DNA of 64,000 nucleotides from Zunongwangia pacifica (GCF_023499215.1 NZ_JAKHSK010000007.1:112265-176264), one strand, 5' to 3'; shown: positions 39,693 to 50,163, numbered from the stretch's first letter. Numbers and translations: made by a program. Notes: generated from the letters alone by a model not told the origin.

Positions 39693-42600
39693 ATGAAAAA
39701 AATACTACCTGCTTCGTGTGGGCATAATAAAAATAGCATTTCAGAAAAAATTATGATTGTTATGAGAAAATCCCTTTTCGCATCAATCTTCTTTCTCCAC
39801 CTATCCATTTTTGCCTTTTCCCAAAAGGTAAGCATAGATGTTGAAAGCAAACCCATTTCAGAAGTACTGAAATTGATTACTCAAAAAACAGGAGTAGATT
39901 TCTTCTATAGCAGTGATCTTTTTAATAGTGATAAAATCATCACGATAAAGGAAACTGATATTGATATTGCAGCGCTTCTTCCAAAAATCATCGGGGAAGA
40001 TTTTAAGTCTGCCTTTGTCGATAAAAAACTCATCACGATTATCCCTAAAATCGATAAGCCATCCACAAAACAACAAAAGTTATACGAGTTGACCGGTGTT
40101 GTTACTGATGAATATGGCATTAAAATCACAGGAGCTACGGTTGAAGTTCTTAATAGAAAAAAGTGGGATATTACCAGGGACGGTGGTGCCTATAGGGTTA
40201 CCGTGTTCCCTACAGATACACTTATGTTTAGCTATCTTGGGTTTAAAAAACTTAAAGTACCGGTTAAGGGCAGGTCTGTCATCAATGTTACCTTGACCGA
40301 AGATATTGAGCAGTTAGGGGCAGTTACTGTTAATGCACCAGAATCGAACGGGTACACCAAAATACCTAAAGAACGCGCTACCGGGTCATTTGCATCGGTT
40401 TCTTCAGAAGAATTGCAAAAAGTACCTACCATAGATTTAAATGAGCGCTTAGAAGGAAAGATTCCTGGGGTTAATGTAGACCCAACCTCGGGTGCTATAG
40501 AAATTAGGGGGACAAATAGCTATGCGCCCACTGCACCGCTTATCGTTATTGACGGTTTTCCCATGTCTTCCGAAGAGTTTTCGTTTACCAAGAGCCGCTC
40601 AAATCCGGGATATTCTGTACTCAGCTATATAAACCCCGATGATATTGAAAGTATTACAGTGCTTAAAGATGCGGCTGCGGCTGCGATTTGGGGCTCCCGT
40701 GCTGCAAATGGGATAATCGTGATTCAGACCAAAAAAGGAAAAAAATCTGTTCCGGTTGTAAATATGAGTTCCACCATCACCCTTACCGAAAAAATAAGCC
40801 TGGATAAACTTAGGGAAATGAACAGTGCTCAATATGTGGATTTTGAGGTAGAAATGCTTGAAAAAGGGTACCTGCTGGAAGATTCTTACCAATGGAAATC
40901 CAATCCCAGTGCCTTGCAAACCGCTTACTTTAAACAACAAAACGGCGAATTGTCGCTAGAAGAACGTAATGCGATCTTTGCACAACTGGCTTCACGTGAT
41001 AATACAAGCCAGATCACCGATTATCTTTTGCAAAATAAGGTGTCTCAGCAATACGACTTTTCGGTATCAGGAGGGGGGACAAACAATACCTATTATGCTT
41101 CATTGGGATATAACGAAGACAAAGCCCCTATGAAAAGTAACTCTTCAAACTCTTATAACCTGACTTTAAATAATAGTGTTGATATTAGGGATTTCCTTAC
41201 ATTGGAAACCGGCATCAACTATGTAAAGACCAAGTACAATCTAAACACTACGGCAAATGAAGCCCTGGGTCTCGCCTCTGAATCTTCTTTAAGACCTTAT
41301 GATTTGATTGTGGATGAGAATGGAAATGCTCTTGATAAATATTTGAAATTTACCCCAGAGGTGATTGACGATTTAACCAGTAAAGGCTATCTGCCCTGGA
41401 CCTACAATTATCTGGATGAATTAAAGTATAACAATAATACCACTACCGGAAATGCCCTAAGGATTACCGCAAGGCTTACGGCAAAACTGACTGACTGGTT
41501 GGAGGTATCTGCTTCAGGAAGGTACAATAAAATAAGGGATGAACTCGTGCAATTAAGCAGGCTCGAGAGTTATTACACCCGCAATTTAATCAATGAAGCT
41601 ACAAGTTATACAGAAGCTGATGGTTTGGTGTATGGTATCCCTTTTGGAGCTTATCGCTACAGCTCGTATGATGTTACTGAAGATCAGTCCTTAAGGCTTC
41701 AGGCCAGCATAAACAAAGTCTTTGATGGTCAACATAATGTAAATTTTGTGGCCGGGTTGGAAACGCGGGAGGAGAAAAACGAAACCGCTGCCCGTTCTAT
41801 GTATGGTTATGATCTGGACTCTAACCTTGCTCAAGACGTAAATCCAACCCAACCTTATACTACTGTTTATGGGTGGAATACCACTCTTGGAAGTTCTAAT
41901 AACAGTATAGGCAAATATTTAAATCGTTATGCTTCTTATTATGCTTTAGGTTCTTATTCATTCCAGAATAAGTATCACGTTTCGGGTAGTTTTCGTCTTG
42001 ATGATTATAACCTTTTGGGCGCTTCAAGCAGAAACAGGATCATGCCTTTATGGTCTACAGGGTTAAAATGGGATGTCTCTAAAGAGGATTTTATTAAAAA
42101 CACAGACTGGTTAAGCATTTTAAGTGTACGCGCTACTTATGGTAAAACCGGAAGCACGCCTCCGGGAGGTTTGGGCAACACCTATCCAGTAGTCAATATC
42201 TATAAAGATAACCTAACCCAATTGCCAAATGCTAACATATCTATACCTGAAAATGCCGAATTAAAGTGGGAAACTACAAAGTCATGGAACTTTGGTCTAG
42301 ACTATGGCTTTTTTAACGGCAGGGTTTCAGGTAATGTAGATGTGTATTTTAAAAAATCCTATGATATCCTTACCGATCTTCCTTATAACCCTACCTATGG
42401 TTTTTCGTTTCTTAAATACAACACAGGTACTCTAAAAGGAAGCGGTATAGATCTTGGAGTAACCGGGGTAATCCTTAATGGCGATCTTAGCTGGTCAAGT
42501 ACCTTCAATTTTGCGTACAATACCAATAAAGTAACCGATTCCAGATTTAAAGCCACGGCAATCAACCAATATTTTGGGTCTACCCTTATTGTAGACAAAC

Positions 42601-43256
42601 CCCTAACAAGCGTTTATGCATATAAATGGGCAGGACTGGATGAAACCGGACAATCTCAAATTTACAATGCCGCAGGGGATATCATTGATTCTAATCAAAG
42701 TTCATTAGATATAAATCCGGAAGATCTGGTTTATATGGGCACCAACCGCGCCCCATACTCGGGTGGTTTCTTTAATAATTTTAGTTACAAAAACTGGTCG
42801 TTTAATATTCAAATGACCTATTATATGGGACACGTATTTAGAAATCAGGTGTTGGCAAATTACCCTTCATTCTCTGGTGTGCATTACGGGCCGGTAAGCA
42901 GGGAAGCTATTGTTGCAGATCGCTGGCAGAATCCAGGCGACGAGGCCAGGACCAATGTTCCCGGCTTAAGTAACCTAAACTTTAACAGTATCGAAAGGTT
43001 TAAAAATTCAACGATAAACGTGTTACCGGCAGATCATATACGCTTGCAGCAAATAGGATTTGGTTATAGCCTTCCAGGCTCCTTATTTGAGAACACTTTT
43101 TTCAAATCTTTAAACTTAAACTTTGCAGCGCGTAATCTGGGCATTTTATGGAGGGCAAACGATCAGGATATCGATCCGTTATACCGATCTGTAAATAATT
43201 ACAGCACCCTTCCTCCAGAGCGTAGTTACACCCTAAGTGTAAGTTTAAGTTTCTAA
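39693..43256 (+). CDS. SusC/RagA transporter with STN signalling domain (locus 1)
   Basis: A 1187-residue TonB-linked outer-membrane transporter. The hydrophobic signal is residues about 24-45 (MRKSLFASIFFLHLSIFAFS), so the true start may be ATG 39693, 39753 or 39762. An STN domain follows (KVSIDVESKPISEVLKLITQ). Then come the carboxypeptidase-D-like domain (LTGVVTDEYGIKITGATVEV), the plug with IPKERATGSFASVSSEELQ and VLKDAAAAAIWGSRAANGII, and a barrel ending in LSVSLSF. STN links it to FecR/ECF. It is a clear paralogue of the transporter at 54765. The substrate is unknown, and neighbouring peptidase and thioredoxin genes suggest peptides. Confidence 0.94.
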   Translation: MKKILPASCGHNKNSISEKIMIVMRKSLFASIFFLHLSIFAFSQKVSIDVESKPISEVLKLITQKTGVDFFYSSDLFNSDKIITIKETDIDIAALLPKIIGEDFKSAFVDKKLITIIPKIDKPSTKQQKLYELTGVVTDEYGIKITGATVEVLNRKKWDITRDGGAYRVTVFPTDTLMFSYLGFKKLKVPVKGRSVINVTLTEDIEQLGAVTVNAPESNGYTKIPKERATGSFASVSSEELQKVPTIDLNERLEGKIPGVNVDPTSGAIEIRGTNSYAPTAPLIVIDGFPMSSEEFSFTKSRSNPGYSVLSYINPDDIESITVLKDAAAAAIWGSRAANGIIVIQTKKGKKSVPVVNMSSTITLTEKISLDKLREMNSAQYVDFEVEMLEKGYLLEDSYQWKSNPSALQTAYFKQQNGELSLEERNAIFAQLASRDNTSQITDYLLQNKVSQQYDFSVSGGGTNNTYYASLGYNEDKAPMKSNSSNSYNLTLNNSVDIRDFLTLETGINYVKTKYNLNTTANEALGLASESSLRPYDLIVDENGNALDKYLKFTPEVIDDLTSKGYLPWTYNYLDELKYNNNTTTGNALRITARLTAKLTDWLEVSASGRYNKIRDELVQLSRLESYYTRNLINEATSYTEADGLVYGIPFGAYRYSSYDVTEDQSLRLQASINKVFDGQHNVNFVAGLETREEKNETAARSMYGYDLDSNLAQDVNPTQPYTTVYGWNTTLGSSNNSIGKYLNRYASYYALGSYSFQNKYHVSGSFRLDDYNLLGASSRNRIMPLWSTGLKWDVSKEDFIKNTDWLSILSVRATYGKTGSTPPGGLGNTYPVVNIYKDNLTQLPNANISIPENAELKWETTKSWNFGLDYGFFNGRVSGNVDVYFKKSYDILTDLPYNPTYGFSFLKYNTGTLKGSGIDLGVTGVILNGDLSWSSTFNFAYNTNKVTDSRFKATAINQYFGSTLIVDKPLTSVYAYKWAGLDETGQSQIYNAAGDIIDSNQSSLDINPEDLVYMGTNRAPYSGGFFNNFSYKNWSFNIQMTYYMGHVFRNQVLANYPSFSGVHYGPVSREAIVADRWQNPGDEARTNVPGLSNLNFNSIERFKNSTINVLPADHIRLQQIGFGYSLPGSLFENTFFKSLNLNFAARNLGILWRANDQDIDPLYRSVNNYSTLPPERSYTLSVSLSF

Positions 43257-43271
43257 TCATAAAAAAACATC

Positions 43272-44627
43272 ATGAGAACCAAGATAAACAGCATATTACT
43301 TGTACTGGCTTCAGTAATGATCACGGCCTGCAGTGATTACGTAGAAATTGAACCCGTAGGCAATACCCGGATTTTAAAGTATACCTCAGATTACAGGGCA
43401 CTGGCAAATACCCAGGGGAATTTTGAAACCGCGGGGGGAATCTATCTGCTTTCAAGTGCAGAAATTGAATTTCCCGAAGACTATCAAAATTCGGTTTCCC
43501 CTATTTGGGCAAATGCCTATACCTGGCAAGACGTAATTTACAATCAATCCCAAAGCGATAATGACTGGAATAATCTATACCAGGTAATTTATAAATGCAA
43601 TGTTATTATAGATGGTGTTATGGAAAGCCAGCGCGGTTCAGAAGCTGAAAAAACAGAAATCCTGACGGAAGCTTATGTGCATCGTGCTTTTGCTTATTTA
43701 CAACTGGTAAATACCTATGGGCCTCAATTTGATCCTCAAGGGGCTAACACGGCTAAAGCAGTGCCTATATTGACTGCCCCAAGCTTGTATGCCGAATTGG
43801 ACCGTAATACCGTAGCAGAAGTCTATGATCTTATCCTTGCAGATATTCAAAAGGCACTGGATAACAATATCCGTGAAAATACAAAATTCAATATTTTGCC
43901 TACAAAGGCCGCTGCCTACGCTATTTTAGCAAGAACCCATCTTTATATGGGGAATTATGAAGAAGCACTTGCCAATGCACTGGATGCATTGTCCCTGGAG
44001 AATGAGCTACTTGATCTAAACAGTTTTTCTTCAGAATTCGATTATCCACAGTTGTTTGACAATCCAGAGATCTTATTATCAAAAACCTTGCTTTATAACT
44101 ATGATGGAGCTCCTTTATCCCAGGAACTGCTCTCGTCATTTGAAGAACAAGACCTGCGTTATGCGTACTATACCATTGACGGGAATCAGATTTACCCCAA
44201 TTTTACCGGAAGAGGATTTGGGATCTCCCGATATAGTTATACTAATGGTGTAAATGTAGGCCCATCTGTGCCAGAATTGTATTTAATTGCTGCAGAAGCT
44301 TACGCAAGATCCGGGGATCTAGAGGAGGCGTTGAAATATCTTAATGATCTGCGCGAAAAAAGGTATAAAACAGGAAGTGCGTATGAGCTGAGTTCAGATT
44401 CACCTGGCGAGGTACTGGATTATGTTTTTGAGGAGCGATCTAAAGAACTTATAGGTAGAGGCTTCCGCTGGTTCGATCAAAGACGCCTTAACATGGATGC
44501 TGAAAGGCAACAAACATTTACACGGATTTTTAAAGGGGAGACTTATGTATTAGAACCTAATTCAGACGGTTACACCTTTCCTATTTTTCAAAACTATATT
44601 GACCTAAACCCCGAGTTGGGAGAGTAA
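43272..44627 (+). CDS. SusD-like lipoprotein (locus 1)
   Basis: A 451-residue SusD/RagB-type protein with a lipoprotein signal (NSILLVLASVMITAC, Cys near residue 20). The helical TPR core is seen in LTEAYVHRAFAYLQLVNTYG and AAAYAILARTHLYMGNYEEA. The C-terminus has VFEERSKELIGRGFRWFDQR, the family closing motif. It starts 15 bp after SusC and caps it. Homologous to the gene at 58330 (both have TEAxVHRAxxxxxLVN and YDLI-ADIQ blocks). It is followed by a stem-loop, so downstream expression may be lower. Confidence 0.92.
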   Translation: MRTKINSILLVLASVMITACSDYVEIEPVGNTRILKYTSDYRALANTQGNFETAGGIYLLSSAEIEFPEDYQNSVSPIWANAYTWQDVIYNQSQSDNDWNNLYQVIYKCNVIIDGVMESQRGSEAEKTEILTEAYVHRAFAYLQLVNTYGPQFDPQGANTAKAVPILTAPSLYAELDRNTVAEVYDLILADIQKALDNNIRENTKFNILPTKAAAYAILARTHLYMGNYEEALANALDALSLENELLDLNSFSSEFDYPQLFDNPEILLSKTLLYNYDGAPLSQELLSSFEEQDLRYAYYTIDGNQIYPNFTGRGFGISRYSYTNGVNVGPSVPELYLIAAEAYARSGDLEEALKYLNDLREKRYKTGSAYELSSDSPGEVLDYVFEERSKELIGRGFRWFDQRRLNMDAERQQTFTRIFKGETYVLEPNSDGYTFPIFQNYIDLNPELGE

Positions 44628-44631
44628 TACA

Positions 44632-44666
44632 TCAAGAACCTCTGGGACAAGCCTAGGGGTTCTTGA
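44632..44666 (+). promoter_or_regulatory. Stem-loop between susD and the TlpA-like gene (locus 1)
   Basis: TCAAGAACC ... GGTTCTTGA with further inner pairing, 4 bp after the susD stop and without a long T run. It is placed like an mRNA-stabilising or attenuating hairpin at the end of a susCD pair. Next to it (44700-44720) is CTATAGCTATCGGGACGGGG, a fragment similar to part of the dispersed repeat. Confidence 0.5.
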
Positions 44667-44758
44667 AATCAAAAAAACATTGTGCAATTTTGAGGCATTC
44701 CTATAGCTATCGGGACGGGGGTATTAAACCCTTTGGTGGTGCCTGTAAAAACTTCTTT

Positions 44759-46789
44759 ATGAAAAAGACAACACTGACGCTGCTCGTTGCAGCAGCACTA
44801 CATAGTGGCATTTCCTTTTGCCAGGACAAAACAAATACCAGCGAGGAAGGTAGTATGCAACTCATCCTATCCAATAATTCCACTCAGGTTGATTCTGAGT
44901 TCTTACCGGGGCTCAAAAATCCTCCACAGGCAGGAAGTACGGTGCAATTTACCTATACGCCTAAAAATGATTTGGCAAGTGCCAAAGACATAAAAGGAAT
45001 GGTCTACGCCTATACAGACTACGAATGGGGGTTGGATGATATTCAAATCAACAAGAAGAACGGCGTTTATACCTGTACTTACCAAATCCCCGAGGATTGC
45101 GCTTTTTTAGCTTTTAAATTTTATGCGAACAGCCCAGAGGGTACCATCTATGACACTAATGGAGATGAAGGTTATATTTTTACTACGGTCAATGCAGAAA
45201 ATCAAAAAGTACCGGGGAGCGATGTTGCATGGGGCACCTTTAGAAATGTCAACCTTAATAGTGAATTTGCAGGCTATTTCAGGGAATTTACCATCACCGA
45301 TGAGGCCTCCGAATTTTGGATAAAGAAAGAAATTCAGGAACATCCTGAAAACTTCCCGCTTTTTGTGGACACCTATTTTAAAATAGCTAAACTAAGGGTT
45401 CCTGAAAAATTTGATACCATTGCCCGTATGCTTGGAAAGCAATTTTTAGATAATTATACCAATCTTACCGAGGATCAGTATATTAAAATGCAACAGTTAT
45501 ATGCCTTTGATTTAAATGATAAAAAAATAGGTGATTCGCTTCAAAACTTAATCTTAACGCGATTTCCTAAAGGATATACCGTACAGCTCAAAGCCTTTCA
45601 GAAAGCCTCAGAAATTGCGGATGATTCAGAAAAAATAAAAGAGTTTGAAGCATTTATCAAAGAATATCCGGTAGGAGATTATGACGGAGATCAGCCGTTT
45701 TTCTACAGGACGATATTTAACCTTTTGTTTGAGCATTATTTTAATAACCAACAATACGATAAACTAAGGGCTTTGCTACCAATGATGACCTTTGCCAATT
45801 TGATTGAAGGCTATCACTTTACGGTTTCTAAAGCCTATCATTTTAAATCTGTTCCCCTACCGGTTTTAAATGACTTATCACAGGTGATGATCGCAGATTT
45901 GCGTGCTAAACTCAATGATTCGTCTTATGCCTATGGACTTTATATGTCCCCGCAGCAAGCTCTGGAAAATGCTGTAGATCAGTTAGACCGAAAACTAAAA
46001 GTACAGATTCGTATCTCGTTTGACCTGAACAATCCCGGTGATGTGATCAAATATGGCAATTATCTTTCTGAAGCTACTAAGTTTAAAGATTCTGAGATTA
46101 ATGAAGTCTATATTAAAGCCTTACAACAGGAACAGAAAGAGGTAATACCTGCACTGGAATCTGCTGCTGCAAATAACGCCCTAACCCCACAATTGACCGT
46201 GCTTTTAAAAGAAACGTATATCGCAAAAAAAGGGAACGATACCGGTTTTGATGCTTATTTAAACAGCTTTAAAAACAAGGGCTTTAAAGATAGGATCCAG
46301 AGTGAACTTATTAATGAAGAATCCCCAGCATTGATTTTTGAAGACCAAAAAGGAAAAGAGGTTAGGATCCCTTCAGAAGATAAAATCATCGTTCTGGATT
46401 TTTGGGCAAATTGGTGCGCACCGTGCAAAAAGTCGTTCCCGGCAATGCAGCAACTTGTTGAAAGATATCAAAATGATAAAAGTGTCGCCTTTTATTTTAT
46501 TAATACCAATGAGACCTCCAAGGACTATAAAGCGGTTAGTGCGTCCTACTTCAAAAAAAACGAACTGGAGAACCTTATGGTTTTATTCGATAAGAAAGCT
46601 GAAAATAAAAGGATGAACAGCATGACCTTTTCAAAATTTGCTTCTTTATTTAATTCCAGCGGTATCCCAAGAAAAGTGGTGATCAAAAACGGGAAAATAC
46701 GGTTCACTGCTGAAGGCTATTCCGGCAACCCGGATGAATTGAAAGATGAGATCAACACGATTGTTGAATTGCTAAAAGCCGAAAATTAA
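44759..46789 (+). CDS. Large TlpA-like thiol-disulfide oxidoreductase (locus 1)
   Basis: A 676-residue protein. The start at ATG 44759 is chosen because a signal peptide (MKKTTLTLLVAAALHSGISF) begins there. Another 32 codons upstream are open but would cover a repeat fragment. An Ig-like N-terminal domain (PPQAGSTVQFTYTPKNDL) is followed by about 350 mainly helical residues, then a thioredoxin domain with FWANWCAPCKKSFPAMQQL (Cys pair near 553-556) and the cis-Pro loop SSGIPRKVVIKNG. It acts in the periplasm, probably as a disulfide reductase. Nearly equal in length to its paralogue at 59758. Confidence 0.88.
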   Translation: MKKTTLTLLVAAALHSGISFCQDKTNTSEEGSMQLILSNNSTQVDSEFLPGLKNPPQAGSTVQFTYTPKNDLASAKDIKGMVYAYTDYEWGLDDIQINKKNGVYTCTYQIPEDCAFLAFKFYANSPEGTIYDTNGDEGYIFTTVNAENQKVPGSDVAWGTFRNVNLNSEFAGYFREFTITDEASEFWIKKEIQEHPENFPLFVDTYFKIAKLRVPEKFDTIARMLGKQFLDNYTNLTEDQYIKMQQLYAFDLNDKKIGDSLQNLILTRFPKGYTVQLKAFQKASEIADDSEKIKEFEAFIKEYPVGDYDGDQPFFYRTIFNLLFEHYFNNQQYDKLRALLPMMTFANLIEGYHFTVSKAYHFKSVPLPVLNDLSQVMIADLRAKLNDSSYAYGLYMSPQQALENAVDQLDRKLKVQIRISFDLNNPGDVIKYGNYLSEATKFKDSEINEVYIKALQQEQKEVIPALESAAANNALTPQLTVLLKETYIAKKGNDTGFDAYLNSFKNKGFKDRIQSELINEESPALIFEDQKGKEVRIPSEDKIIVLDFWANWCAPCKKSFPAMQQLVERYQNDKSVAFYFINTNETSKDYKAVSASYFKKNELENLMVLFDKKAENKRMNSMTFSKFASLFNSSGIPRKVVIKNGKIRFTAEGYSGNPDELKDEINTIVELLKAEN

Positions 46790-46790
46790 T

Positions 46791-49379
46791 ATGAATAAAA
46801 AAACGATACTCTGCATTTCTATTTTTTTAGGATTGCAGAGTCTTTTTGCTCAAAAGAAAGATATAGATAGTACTGCCTATCAACAGTGGAAGTATATCAC
46901 CTCCTCAGAACTTTCTTATACCGGAGGCTGGATGGCCTACAACACGGTTTATCAGGATTTTGAAAAGGAAAATCCTGCGCAAACTTATATCGTCAATACT
47001 AAATCCTTAGAAACGCAAGTTCTAGAGGAGGTAAATTCGCTAAAATTTGTGGGTACCGGTAATTGGGTATTTTACGAAAAACAAGGGGAAAATTACCTGC
47101 AAAATTTGCAAACACAAACCATTAGGCCTTGGAAGACTGAAGCCTATACCAGTTCTCTTCCCAATACCGATTTTCTGTATTATACTCATTTTAAGAATTC
47201 TCCTGACAATGCGAATACACAATTGGTCATTTATGATCTTAAAAAAAATGACAGTACGAGTATCGACAAACTGCTTTTTTATAATTTTTACGGTTTAGAT
47301 AGCATTGTGTATGCTCAAGTTGTAGAAGACAAGGCATTTTTAAAGACCGGTCCAATTAATGGCCCTTATCAAACCATCTACAGCTGTACAGCTTCAGAAT
47401 TTGGTGATTATCAGCTAAACCCGGATGGATTATCCGGGACATTTACTACAAAATCAAACGGACAGATAAAGTTTCTTCATCATTTCGATTTAAAATCAAA
47501 AAAACAAGAGGTTGTTTTAGATTTTGAAAAACTTCAATTAGACGATTCAAGATATTCCATATCTCGAAAAGCTTATCCTTTAATTGAAGAAACTCGCTTT
47601 GTGTATTTACAATTAGAAGCTGAATTTGATAAATATGGCTCACAAAGAATCCCAGAAAGTAATGTGGATATCTGGAAATGGGACGAAGGCACTATGCTGC
47701 GTAGGGAAGCCAAAATACGTCACTCCAAACCTTTGAGAAAAGACCCGGTTTATGTGTACGATTTAAAGACCAAAGAACTTAAAGAACTGGCTACCGACTA
47801 TGACCATCTTATTCAGCCCAATACCATTAACTTTTCAAAATTTTTCAGAACCGATAACACTCCTTACCTTACCGAGGTGGATTGGGAATTTAATGAGCGG
47901 CACGATTTATATATCGTAGATGCCATTAGTGGGAACGAACAACTTGTTAGAAAAGGCATAAACAACAATCCAATATGGAGCCCTTCCGGGAAATATGCTG
48001 TGCTGTTTGATGAAGTAGAAGAAACCTGGCTGGTTTATAATGCTACTGTACCAGAGCAGGGTTTTATCTCCCTTCTTATCAACAATCGGGAGTCTTTTGT
48101 AGATCAGTCGCAGGATTTCGGAGCTCGTAAAGATCCCTACGGCGTAGCTGGATGGATAGATAATGGTAATATAGTACTTCTTTATGATCAGTATGACATT
48201 TGGGCTTTTGACCCTGCTGGAAAACAAAAACCTTATTGCATAACAAAAGAATATGGCCGTAAACATAAGGTGGAGCTACGCTTTAATAGCAATGCTTATA
48301 TTGAAAAGGTAGATCTAGATGGTATTATCTTAAAAGGCTTTAATACCCATACCAAAGCAAAAGGGATTTATCGCTTAAGCGCTAAACGATTAGAATCTCT
48401 GGCTAGTAACGATGATTATAGTTTTGATCTGGTTTCCACTTCTGGAAATAACAAAAGGTACTTATTTACGAAAGAGAATTTTAAAACATTTCCTGATTTA
48501 TGGATAACAAATCAAGACTTTGTGAAACAGGCAAGGCTTACCGAAATTAACCCTCAGCAGCAGAATTATAAATGGGGCGAAGCAAAACTTATTTCCTGGG
48601 AGAATTTTAATGGGCAACCCAATGAAGGTATTTTATATGTCCCCGAAGATTATGATGCTTCTAAAACCTATCCTCTGATCGTTCATTTTTATGAAAAGCA
48701 TTCGCAGGACTTACACGACTATCACGCACCGGAATACAGCTCTAGCAATATCAACATTCCTACCTATTTAAGTGAGGGGTATGTGGTGTTTCAACCAGAT
48801 ATTCATTATAGTTATAATGATCCCGGCCTTAGTGCGTACAATTGTGCCGTAAGCGGTTTGGAATATTTAATTGACAAAAATATTACTGAAAAGGGAAAAA
48901 TAGGTATTCAGGGACATAGTTTTGGAGGCTATGAAACTTCTTTTTTAATCACCAAAACCGATTTATTTACCTGTGCGATCGTAGGATCTGGGGTCTCTAA
49001 CTTTACTTCAAGCTATCTTGGATATAGAGGCAATGGATTATCTAATATGTTTAAATATGAAGTAGATCAATACAGAATGCAAGGCTCCCTTTTTGAAAAC
49101 AAGGATGCCTACATTCGCAACTCGACTGTTTTTCATGCCGATGCTATTTCTACTCCGGTTTTAATCTTTCATAATGAAGGGGATAGCTCGGTTCCTTTTG
49201 AAGAAGGATTGAGTCTCTTTTTTGCTTTACGACGGCTTGCTAAACCCGCATGGTTAATCAATTATAAAGAAGAAAGGCACACCCTGGCCGAATTAGCCAA
49301 TCAAAAAGACTGGACTATAAGAATGCAGCAGTTTTTTGATTATTATCTTAAAGATCGGGAGAAACCAGACTGGATGTGA
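46791..49379 (+). CDS. S9 family prolyl oligopeptidase-like peptidase, exported
   Basis: An 862-residue secreted serine peptidase with a signal peptide (KKTILCISIFLGLQSLFA). A long, poorly conserved propeller covers residues about 30-600. The catalytic domain has GKIGIQGHSFGGYETSFL (Ser near 709), HNEGDSSVPFEEG (Asp) and YKEERHTLAELAN (His). It starts one base after the stop of the TlpA-like gene, so the two are co-translated. It presumably cleaves peptides in the periplasm after import by SusCD. Sequence differs much from the other S9 peptidase of the window (13542-15923). Confidence 0.9.
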   Translation: MNKKTILCISIFLGLQSLFAQKKDIDSTAYQQWKYITSSELSYTGGWMAYNTVYQDFEKENPAQTYIVNTKSLETQVLEEVNSLKFVGTGNWVFYEKQGENYLQNLQTQTIRPWKTEAYTSSLPNTDFLYYTHFKNSPDNANTQLVIYDLKKNDSTSIDKLLFYNFYGLDSIVYAQVVEDKAFLKTGPINGPYQTIYSCTASEFGDYQLNPDGLSGTFTTKSNGQIKFLHHFDLKSKKQEVVLDFEKLQLDDSRYSISRKAYPLIEETRFVYLQLEAEFDKYGSQRIPESNVDIWKWDEGTMLRREAKIRHSKPLRKDPVYVYDLKTKELKELATDYDHLIQPNTINFSKFFRTDNTPYLTEVDWEFNERHDLYIVDAISGNEQLVRKGINNNPIWSPSGKYAVLFDEVEETWLVYNATVPEQGFISLLINNRESFVDQSQDFGARKDPYGVAGWIDNGNIVLLYDQYDIWAFDPAGKQKPYCITKEYGRKHKVELRFNSNAYIEKVDLDGIILKGFNTHTKAKGIYRLSAKRLESLASNDDYSFDLVSTSGNNKRYLFTKENFKTFPDLWITNQDFVKQARLTEINPQQQNYKWGEAKLISWENFNGQPNEGILYVPEDYDASKTYPLIVHFYEKHSQDLHDYHAPEYSSSNINIPTYLSEGYVVFQPDIHYSYNDPGLSAYNCAVSGLEYLIDKNITEKGKIGIQGHSFGGYETSFLITKTDLFTCAIVGSGVSNFTSSYLGYRGNGLSNMFKYEVDQYRMQGSLFENKDAYIRNSTVFHADAISTPVLIFHNEGDSSVPFEEGLSLFFALRRLAKPAWLINYKEERHTLAELANQKDWTIRMQQFFDYYLKDREKPDWM

Positions 49380-49455
49380 TTTTTTCACCCTGTCCTGTAT
49401 TTGGAGTATTTATGTTGGTTAAACGGCACTGCTCTTAAATATATTGGAATTATGC

Positions 49456-49504
49456 ATAAATGTTCGCAACTACTTCATATTTTATAATAGTTGCGAACAT
49501 TTAT
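49456..49504. repeat. Long perfect inverted repeat
   Basis: A 17-bp perfect stem (ATAAATGTTCGCAACTA and its complement) with a 15-base AT-only-like loop, 76 bp after the peptidase stop. It lacks a T run directly after the stem. It may be a terminator for locus 1, an operator, or a remnant of a mobile element. Confidence 0.6.
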
Positions 49505-49614
49505 ATTAAGAACTGTATTGGAAATCAGCCCTTCAGTCAGGAAGGATTATTTAGCTTTTTACTTTTAGAAAACGCGGTTTTTGAGGTAGTTTGCCATTTT
49601 AGTTTAGGGATATT

Positions 49615-50163
49615 TTAATTCCAATCCCACAACAGAATATTCCATTCATCAGTTTGATCAGTAAAAGTATAGATGGTTTTAAACCCTAATTTTTCATGGG
49701 CACGTATGGACGGGAGATTACTTGAAGAAACTTCGGTTACACAATAGTCATAATACTTTGAATATTCTTCCTTATGCTTTTCATAGAGTTTTTTAAAAAT
49801 TCCTTTTCTTTTAAAATCGTCCTGAACACATATTTGCCCCATTACATAATAGTGTAGCTTATCCAGTTTTTGTCCGTTACACTCTATTACTGAAAATGTT
49901 TCGAACATTGGGATAAGTACAGGAATTAAATCTCTAAACTCTTTTAACATCACCAGCGCATAGCCAACAACCTGGTCGTCCATTTTTGCAATAACTTGTT
50001 TTGCTCTGGAATTCATTTTTTCAATGACTTCATAAGTGTGTGTTACGGTTACAAATCCGTTTGTCTTTGATGATTCACAGGATAAACTGTTTAATTGATT
50101 TTCCTTTTGAATTCGGAGAATGTCGAGCAATTCAGATTTTTTATCAGCAAGTTTAAGCTCCAT
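49615..50163 (-). CDS. GNAT family N-acetyltransferase
   Basis: A 182-residue acetyltransferase. The GNAT motif A region reads GQICVQDDFKRKGIFKKLYE (the RKG of the acetyl-CoA loop). Motif B is SSSNLPSIRAHEKLGFKTIYTF, close to the usual N-x-x-x-x-x-x-Y/H-E-K-x-G-F pattern. Strands DDQVVGYALVMLKE precede it. It transfers acetyl from acetyl-CoA to an unknown amine. It stands alone on the minus strand between locus 1 and a gene-poor stretch. Confidence 0.85.
   Translation of the reverse strand: MELKLADKKSELLDILRIQKENQLNSLSCESSKTNGFVTVTHTYEVIEKMNSRAKQVIAKMDDQVVGYALVMLKEFRDLIPVLIPMFETFSVIECNGQKLDKLHYYVMGQICVQDDFKRKGIFKKLYEKHKEEYSKYYDYCVTEVSSSNLPSIRAHEKLGFKTIYTFTDQTDEWNILLWDWN

Noticed and set aside
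44663..44758. N-terminal extension of the locus 1 TlpA-like gene
   Set aside because: It covers a hairpin edge and a repeat fragment. The signal peptide starts at 44759, and the shorter length matches the paralogue.
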